Shown one piece after another: positions 53,648-59,071 of a DNA stretch of 59,071 nt. Under the pieces are notes generated by a model. The model did no database searches. It saw only the letters and a program-made list of their open reading frames with translations, and was not told the origin of the DNA. Position 1 is the stretch's first letter. Each line of letters begins with the position of its first letter. The stretch is from Pseudomonas putida (GTDB taxonomy: Bacteria; Pseudomonadota; Gammaproteobacteria; Pseudomonadales; Pseudomonadaceae). Location of the stretch: the NCBI RefSeq assembly GCF_001941965.1, contig NZ_MKZO01000034.1, positions 1 through 59,071 of the forward strand, given 5' to 3'. The position numbers and the translations under genes are program-made.

Positions 53648-55346
53648 TGCTCGCGACCTCCGGGCTGATTTTCTGGATGCGTTGCTGCGCCTCGGCGAAG
53701 CCCACGGGCTGGCCTGCGCGGTCGCGTTCCTGGAGGTAGGTGATCATCGACTCGAGGTCGTTGATCCCGGTGTCGAGGCGGTCGCGGGCCTGCTTGAGCA
53801 CGGTGAAGTTGTCGCCACCTTCGGCGAGGAAGCTGTTCAGGGCCAGGCGGTAGTCCTGGGCGTCCTGCACCGGCTGGCCATCGACCAGCAGGCTGTCGGC
53901 GATCACCCGCTGGCCTTTCGGGCGGCTGTCGTCATAGCGGTAGGTGAGGGAGGCAGACGGTTGCAGCGGGTAGAAGCCCATGCCGCCGTCCTGCCATTGC
54001 TGTTCCAGCAGCTCGCGCAGTTGCGCGCCGGTCAGGGTCAGCAGGGTCAGGCTGTTGTTGAACGGCTGCACCGTGGCGACCTGGCCGTAGTTGACCTGCT
54101 CCTGGCCCTCGTCGAGGGTGATGTCCATGCGCATGCCGCCCTGGTTCATCAGGGCGATCTGCGCGCCGAGGGCGCGGGTGGCGGCCAGTTGCGAGTCGGC
54201 GATGAGGTCGCCCATCGGCGATTCGCCGGCCTCGTTGACGGTGCGCAGTACTTCGCGGGCGGCGAGGCGGGCGATCGGCTTGCCTAGCAGGGCCTGGCTG
54301 CGGCTTTCGACTTCCGCCAGCAGCGGGGCGACGTCCGGGCTGGCGCTGTAGCGCTGCGCGTCGATCACCAGGTTGTGGGCCTTCACGTCGAGCAACTGGT
54401 GCTTGTCGGTGTCCACGGTCAGGGTTAGTTGGGTCAGCAGGCGGCCGAAGGAGGCGCCCTGGGTCACCAGCTTGTCGCCGAGGCGGCACAGGTAGCCTTC
54501 GTGGGTGTGGGCGGTGACCACCACCTTGATCTGCGGGTCGAGACGCCTGGCCACTTCGACCACATCGCCGCTGAGCTGGCTGCAGTCCTGCTGATCGAAG
54601 CGCTCGCTGGTCTTGCCGCCCTGGTGGATCACTGCGACGACCGCGTCGACGTTCTGCTTTTTCAGCTCGGGGAGCAGGGCATTGATCGCGTCGGCTTCGT
54701 CGACGGTGGTCAGGCCTTCCATGCTCTTGGCGCTGACATAGCTGCCGACGTTGCGCAGGGTCGCGCCGACGAAGGCGATCTTCGCGCCGTGGGCCTGTTC
54801 GATGCGGTAGCCGGCGAACACCGGTTTGCCGCTCTGCTTGTCCATCAGGTTGGCGGAAATGTAGGGGAAGCCGGCGCCCTTGAAGTCCTTGTCGAACTGG
54901 CAGGCCTTGTCGGCGCGTTCGGACTGGCAGCCGCCATTGACCTGGCGCAGCAGCTCGCCCTTGCCGTGGTCCAGCTCATGGTTGCCGACCACGGAGAATT
55001 TCAGGCCGAGCAGGTTGAGTGCCTCGAGGCTCGGCTCATCGGCCCACATCGAGGAAATCGGCGGGCTGCCGCCGACCATGTCGCCCGCGCCGATCAGCAG
55101 CAGTTGCGGGTCCTGCTTGCGCAGTTCGGCCAGGGCGCCGCTGAGCGGGCCGAGGCCACCGGCCTTGAGCTTGACCCCGGCACCGGCGGCGTCCTGGTAC
55201 TGGAACGGACTGGCCAGCAGGTTGCCGTGGAAATCGTTGAGGGCGGCGATATTCACCTGCACCGGCTCGGCGGCTTTCTGGCAGCCGCTGGCCAGGAGCA
55301 TCGCGGCCAGCAGCAGGGACAACGGGCGTAGCGCGAAAGACGACAT
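53637..55346 (-). CDS. Lipoprotein UshA-like 5'-nucleotidase/metallophosphoesterase
   Basis: The 569-residue envelope enzyme has a lipobox (AAMLLASGC, Cys22), unlike soluble periplasmic UshA. Metallophosphatase motifs follow: IAALNDFHGNLL, IGAGDMVGGSP, VVGNHELDHG and VTAHTHEGY. The C-terminal 5'-nucleotidase domain has MNQGGMRMDI and FNNSLTLLTLTGAQLRELL. It should release nucleosides from nucleotides. The ATG at 55346 is 16 bases after the exbB-like stop. Its product is the expected substrate of NupC. Confidence 0.9.
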   Translation of the reverse strand: MSSFALRPLSLLLAAMLLASGCQKAAEPVQVNIAALNDFHGNLLASPFQYQDAAGAGVKLKAGGLGPLSGALAELRKQDPQLLLIGAGDMVGGSPPISSMWADEPSLEALNLLGLKFSVVGNHELDHGKGELLRQVNGGCQSERADKACQFDKDFKGAGFPYISANLMDKQSGKPVFAGYRIEQAHGAKIAFVGATLRNVGSYVSAKSMEGLTTVDEADAINALLPELKKQNVDAVVAVIHQGGKTSERFDQQDCSQLSGDVVEVARRLDPQIKVVVTAHTHEGYLCRLGDKLVTQGASFGRLLTQLTLTVDTDKHQLLDVKAHNLVIDAQRYSASPDVAPLLAEVESRSQALLGKPIARLAAREVLRTVNEAGESPMGDLIADSQLAATRALGAQIALMNQGGMRMDITLDEGQEQVNYGQVATVQPFNNSLTLLTLTGAQLRELLEQQWQDGGMGFYPLQPSASLTYRYDDSRPKGQRVIADSLLVDGQPVQDAQDYRLALNSFLAEGGDNFTVLKQARDRLDTGINDLESMITYLQERDRAGQPVGFAEAQQRIQKISPEVASNAP

Positions 55347-55362
55347 GAAGAACCCCGGCCCG

Positions 55363-56004
55363 TCAGGCGGTTTGCAGAGTGGTGGCGGTGGCGGCGACCG
55401 GTTTGCTGGCGAACGGCGTTCCCATGCCGGCACGCAGGAGCAGCATCTTCAGGTGGTCGTTGATCAGTTCCAGGCGGTCCTGCAGGTGGTTGTTGAACAC
55501 CAGGCCGACCAGGGCGATGGCGATACCCAGGGCCGTGGCGTACAGCGCGGTACCGATGCCGCGGGAGACTTCGCCCGGGTCGGAAACGCCCGCTTCGGCG
55601 AGGGCCTTGAAGGTGTCGATGATGCCGAGGATGGTGCCCAGCAGGCCGAGCAGCGGCGCGCCGGCAACCACGGCTTCGAGGATCCACAGGCCATGGGACA
55701 GCTTGCCGCGCATGGAGATGTAGATGGCCTGGCCAAGGTCTTCCAGTTCGTTGTGCGAGTGCACCTGGCTACGGCCGTCGAACAGTTGGCGCAGCAGGTC
55801 GAGGGGCAGGCTGTCGCGCTGGCGCAGCTCGGCGGGCAGTTCGTCGAAGTGGCGGACTTTCTTGTGCAGGGCGCTTTCCAGGCCACGGGCCTTGCGCAGG
55901 TTGTAGGCGAAGAAGATTCCCCGCTCGACCACCACGAAGGCGGCCAGGGCGGCAGAGCCGTACATGATGTAGAAGGTGATGTCGTGAAGCAGGTCCATGT
56001 TCAT
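55363..56004 (-). CDS. ExbB/TolQ/MotA-family proton channel protein
   Basis: The 213-residue inner-membrane motor subunit has an N-terminal helix (MYGSAALAAFVVVERGIFFA), a cytoplasmic segment, then LEAVVAGAPLLGLLGTILGI and IGTALYATALGIAIALVGLV, the ExbB signature helices. The ATG at 56004 has GAGG 9 bases upstream; ATGs at 56019 and 55998 are alternatives. With TonB and the receptor encoded just upstream it would form a dedicated energising complex. No ExbD is seen inside the window. Confidence 0.9.
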   Translation of the reverse strand: MNMDLLHDITFYIMYGSAALAAFVVVERGIFFAYNLRKARGLESALHKKVRHFDELPAELRQRDSLPLDLLRQLFDGRSQVHSHNELEDLGQAIYISMRGKLSHGLWILEAVVAGAPLLGLLGTILGIIDTFKALAEAGVSDPGEVSRGIGTALYATALGIAIALVGLVFNNHLQDRLELINDHLKMLLLRAGMGTPFASKPVAATATTLQTA

Positions 56005-56061
56005 GCTGGGTGACCTCAAGGCGTGCCCGTGACCGACGCGAGGTCGGCCACGGGGCAGGGT

Positions 56062-58362
56062 TTAGAAGTTGGCTTCCACGGAGAGCGCGACGGTCTGCTC
56101 TTCGCCGATGGTGTAGTACGGCGTTTGCGCGCCGGCGAAGGCGGAACCGCTGCCGTTGTAGCGCACCGAGTTGAACACCGTGGTCTGCACGCCGGAGAGG
56201 TACTGGCGGTTGAACACGTTGTTCAGCGACAGGCGCACGGTGGCGTCCTTCATGTAGTTCTTGTTCACCGGCAGGCGGTAGCCGACGTTCATGTCCACGG
56301 TGGTGTAGTGCGGGATGCTCTGGTCGTTGGTCAGGTCGCCGTACTGGTTGTCGACGAACTTGCCGATGACGTTGCCGTAGAAGCGCCCGTCGTCGTAGCC
56401 CAGGCTCAGGTTGAACATGTTCTTCGGCACGCCGGCGATCTGCTTGCCCTTGGTCGGTACGTTGACGCCGTAGTAGAGCGTGTCGTTCTGCTGCTCGGCT
56501 TCGGTGTAGGTGTACGAGGCGTAGTAGTTGAAGTTGTGCGGCAGCAGGCCGCTGAACTCCAGCTCGACACCGCGGTTCTCGACTTCACCGACGTTGAGCA
56601 TCAGATAGTCACCGGTGACTTCGTCACGGCTGGAGACCTGGCGATCCTTGAACTTGAGGTAGAACAGGGTGGCCGACAGGGCCATGTCGTCGGTCGCATA
56701 GCGCCAGCCGAGTTCCTGGTTCCAGCTCAGCTCGGGCTTGAGGCTGATCGAGTCGCCGGTGTTGTAGAGCACGTAGTTCGGCGGCGTGCGCATGTTGCGG
56801 GTGACGTTGTAGAACGCCTGGTTCTCTTCGTTGATCTGGTAGCGCGCGTTGAAGCTCGGGAGGAACTGGTGGTAGGTCTTGTCGCGCTTCTCAGGGGTGT
56901 CGTAGAGGCTGGCCTTCATGTCGCCATCACGCTGGGAGTGCTCGTAGGCAAGGCCCGCCGTCAGGGTCAGGTCGGGCGTGGCGCTCCAGGTGTCCTGGAC
57001 GAACAGCTTGTGTACCGGGGTGATGGTGAAGTAGTTGCGGCCCTGGATCACGTTGCCATTGGCGTCGCGCGCCTGGTTGGAACCTTCGTAGTCGGCCCAG
57101 ATGTCGGTCGGGCTGCCGTCGGGCTTGAGGGTCACGAACGGCTGGGTCTGGCGCTGGCGGGCGCGCTCGTACCAGTAGCCGAAGTCGATGGTGTGCTCGT
57201 CGTTGAAGGCCCAGGTCAGCTTGGTGTTGACGCCCGGACGCCAGGTTTCGGTCCAGGACGGACGGTAGTAGCGGCCGCTGACCGGATCACCGTCGGCGTT
57301 GTACTGGGCGGTGGTCTTCAGGTTGCTCAGGTCGTAGTTGCCGGAGCTGTTGGTGGTGCGGGTCAGTGTGGCCGGCGAACCGAAGGCACGGTAGCTGCCG
57401 CCGTTGGCCCAGTAGTAGTACGGGGCGACGGTCAGTTGCAGATCGTCGCGCAGTTGCCAGCGGCTGGTCACCGAGGCGGTCACGGTCTCGAACGGGTTGA
57501 CGCTGGTCTTGTAGCTGGCGGTGGTCAGCTTGCCCGTGGTCGGGTTGTAGGTCGGCTCGTTGGGGAAGTCGTAGTCGTGGTCCGACTTGTACTGCGCCAG
57601 ACTCGGGGAAACGTAGTTGTAGTTTTCCTGCTTGTGGTACTTGACGATGCCCTGGATCGAGTTGCCTTCGCCGAACTTGAACAGGCTGTTCAGTTCAAAC
57701 TTCTCGGCATCCAGGTCGCCCTTGCCTTTCCACTTGTCGCTGTTGGTTTTCGACGCGGAAATATAGTTGCTCAGGCCGTTGTATTCGCCGGTATTGAGAC
57801 GGACGAAGGTCTTGCTCAGGTTGTTGCTGCCGATGGTCTGCTTGAAGAACGCGCCGGCGTCCTTGGTCGGTTTCACCGAGACCAGGCCGATGTTGCCGCC
57901 GCTGGAACCGATATGCGGGGCGTCCAGTTCGGAGGAACCCTGGGTGACGAAAACTTCCTCGAGGTTTTCCGGGTCGCCGAGCAGGTTCGGGTAGACCTCG
58001 TAGTTGCCCGAGTCGTTGATCGGGATGCCGTCCATGGTCATGCCGATCTGGTCGGACTTCATCCCGCGCATGGTGAAGTTGAAACCGGACAGACCGCTGC
58101 TGTCGTCGCTGGAAACGTTGATGCCGGGGGTGTACTTCAACTTGTCGATGCCGTTGCCGGTCGGCGACATCTTGTCCAGGGCTTCCTTGGTCACGGTGGA
58201 GCGCGACTTGGCGGCCTCCTCCTGGACCATCTGGCCGTTGCCGACGGTCTGGCCGGTCACGTTGACGTGACCGATATCCACGGAATCTTCTGCCAGGGCC
58301 GAAGCCGTCCAACTGCCGCAACCTACAGCCAACATCATGACGAACAGCTTATCGAGTTTCAC
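56062..58362 (-). CDS. TonB-dependent outer-membrane receptor
   Basis: The 766-residue receptor has a signal peptide ending near ASALA, then SVDIGHVNVTGQ as a possible TonB box. The plug domain includes GFNFTMRGMKSDQIGMTMDG and INDSGNYEVYPNLLGDPENL. The C-terminal barrel ends in VALSVEANF with the terminal Phe used by BAM. The start is GTG at 58362 with GGGAGGG about 8 bases upstream. The substrate is not readable, but the following nucleotidase, nuclease-like and nucleoside genes suggest nucleic-acid or nucleotide uptake. A possible promoter (TTCGAC...TCTAAT) lies in the 125-base gap upstream. Confidence 0.93.
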   Translation of the reverse strand: MKLDKLFVMMLAVGCGSWTASALAEDSVDIGHVNVTGQTVGNGQMVQEEAAKSRSTVTKEALDKMSPTGNGIDKLKYTPGINVSSDDSSGLSGFNFTMRGMKSDQIGMTMDGIPINDSGNYEVYPNLLGDPENLEEVFVTQGSSELDAPHIGSSGGNIGLVSVKPTKDAGAFFKQTIGSNNLSKTFVRLNTGEYNGLSNYISASKTNSDKWKGKGDLDAEKFELNSLFKFGEGNSIQGIVKYHKQENYNYVSPSLAQYKSDHDYDFPNEPTYNPTTGKLTTASYKTSVNPFETVTASVTSRWQLRDDLQLTVAPYYYWANGGSYRAFGSPATLTRTTNSSGNYDLSNLKTTAQYNADGDPVSGRYYRPSWTETWRPGVNTKLTWAFNDEHTIDFGYWYERARQRQTQPFVTLKPDGSPTDIWADYEGSNQARDANGNVIQGRNYFTITPVHKLFVQDTWSATPDLTLTAGLAYEHSQRDGDMKASLYDTPEKRDKTYHQFLPSFNARYQINEENQAFYNVTRNMRTPPNYVLYNTGDSISLKPELSWNQELGWRYATDDMALSATLFYLKFKDRQVSSRDEVTGDYLMLNVGEVENRGVELEFSGLLPHNFNYYASYTYTEAEQQNDTLYYGVNVPTKGKQIAGVPKNMFNLSLGYDDGRFYGNVIGKFVDNQYGDLTNDQSIPHYTTVDMNVGYRLPVNKNYMKDATVRLSLNNVFNRQYLSGVQTTVFNSVRYNGSGSAFAGAQTPYYTIGEEQTVALSVEANF

Positions 58363-58426
58363 CGAGCGTCCCTCCCAATTAGAAATGTGCGATTAAGTTT
58401 TTGTCGAAGACTGGTGTTCCAGGTTC

Positions 58427-58448
58427 TCGCGGGCAGCCGCCCACGCGA
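58427..58448. other. Hairpin between tonB-like and receptor genes
   Basis: TCGCGGGC and GCCC-AC-GCGA pair around a 4-base loop with a 2-base bulge. No T run follows on either strand. It may be an mRNA processing or attenuation hairpin within the presumed operon. Confidence 0.4.
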
Positions 58449-58487
58449 CACCAGGGGCGGGGTGTCGGTGGGCAACTTCGGTGGAAC

Positions 58488-59071
58488 CTAGTTTTCTATG
58501 TTGTAAACAAGCGTCGCGATAAAACGGTACTTATCCCTGCCCTCGAAAACTGCATCGGGAAAGGGCCTTACTTGCTCGATCCGGCGCAAACTGGTTTGCG
58601 CTGCTTTATTCAGCAGCATGTTCGTCGCCTTCTTCTCGATCCCTGAGTCGAGCACGCGTCCTCCCCGGTCGATCAACAGCCAGACCACGACGTTGCCTTC
58701 CGGACGTTGCAGCGAGGCCTCGCGGCCCCGCGGGTATTGCTTGTACTTCTCCAGCTCCGCATGCAGGGCGGCGATATAGCCGCTCTCCAGTGCGGCCACG
58801 TTGACCGCGGGGGCCGCCGGGGGTGGTGGCGGTGCGGGCTTCGCGGCGACCGGCGCAGGGGCCGGTTTGCTCGGCGCCGGTTGTGTGACCGGCTGGGGTG
58901 GCGCTGGGGTGGGCGCCGGTTTGGCCACGACTTGTGGCTTGGGTTTCGGAGGCGGTGGCTTCGGCGCAGGTGGCTTGGGCTTGGGCGGCGGCTCCGGTAT
59001 CTCAACCACTGGCTCCGGGTCCGGTTCCGGTAGGGGGACGGGCTCGGGCTCGGGTTCCGGTGGTGGAGGCG
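58488..59071 (-). CDS. TonB-family energy transducer, 5' end cut by the window
   Basis: The C-terminal ~194 residues of a TonB-like protein are present. A long Pro-rich spacer of EP then KP/AP repeats is followed by a TonB C-terminal domain (YPRGREASLQRPEGNVVVWL, RIEQVRPFPDAVF, RYRFIATLVYNIEN-like end). The open frame continues to base 59071, so the cytoplasmic and transmembrane N-terminus lie outside. A GTG at 59009 is inside the repeat and is not the start. The protein should span the periplasm and energise the receptor encoded next. Confidence 0.88.
   Translation of the reverse strand, partial: PPPPEPEPEPVPLPEPDPEPVVEIPEPPPKPKPPAPKPPPPKPKPQVVAKPAPTPAPPQPVTQPAPSKPAPAPVAAKPAPPPPPAAPAVNVAALESGYIAALHAELEKYKQYPRGREASLQRPEGNVVVWLLIDRGGRVLDSGIEKKATNMLLNKAAQTSLRRIEQVRPFPDAVFEGRDKYRFIATLVYNIEN

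Overview
The window looks like chromosomal DNA from a Pseudomonas of the fluorescens/putida side of the genus. It is GC-rich and carries the conserved Pseudomonas order ffh-rpsP-rimM-trmD-rplS, thioesterase, antiporter, xerD, dsbC, hom, thrC, ... yaeQ-recJ. It is also dotted with three families of REP-like palindromic repeats typical of that lineage. No tRNA, rRNA or CRISPR array was seen.

Layout. (1) 1-495: an intergenic stretch with IS-end-like direct repeats, two palindromes, a two-part hexamer microsatellite and the ffh promoter. (2) 496-19342: mostly core genes, namely signal recognition, the ribosomal protein/tRNA methylation operon, antiporter, XerD, DsbC, homoserine dehydrogenase and threonine synthase. 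These are followed by a truncated HigA-like antitoxin, a response regulator with a degenerate EAL domain, a small DUF3509-like protein, a periplasmic-binding-like protein that probably uses a CTG start, a CoA-transferase, YaeQ, RecJ and an Old Yellow Enzyme. (3) 19607-29654 (minus strand): a polyamine module with a LysR regulator, two paralogous aminobutyraldehyde-type dehydrogenases, a complete PotABCD/YdcSTUV-type ABC importer and a spermidine-dehydrogenase-like Tat flavoprotein. (4) 29832-34092: an accessory patch with an OafA-type acyltransferase, an AT-richer island carrying an orphan AAA ATPase, and a strongly folded RNA leader in front of a small DUF6124/DUF3077-like gene. (5) 34241-44936: two catabolic loci. 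One is hydratase (aconitase superfamily with swapped domains), RraA-type aldolase, MFS carrier and OprD porin with a divergent LysR. The other is a fused indolepyruvate ferredoxin oxidoreductase with a divergent LysR.

(6) 45050-59071 (minus strand) is the most interesting region. In transcription order it holds TonB (cut by the window edge), a TonB-dependent receptor, an ExbB-like motor protein, a lipoprotein 5'-nucleotidase, cytidine deaminase, a CNT nucleoside transporter, DeoC, DeoA, DeoB, DeoD, an S1/P1-nuclease-fold protein that has lost most zinc ligands, an intact lipoprotein exo/endonuclease/phosphatase, and a RutR-like TetR regulator. Most neighbours overlap or are only a few bases apart. 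I read it as one nucleic-acid or nucleotide scavenging system: energised outer-membrane uptake, periplasmic breakdown and dephosphorylation, nucleoside import, and deoxyribose/ribose catabolism.

All product names come from reading sequence motifs and from memory of the families. No database search was run.
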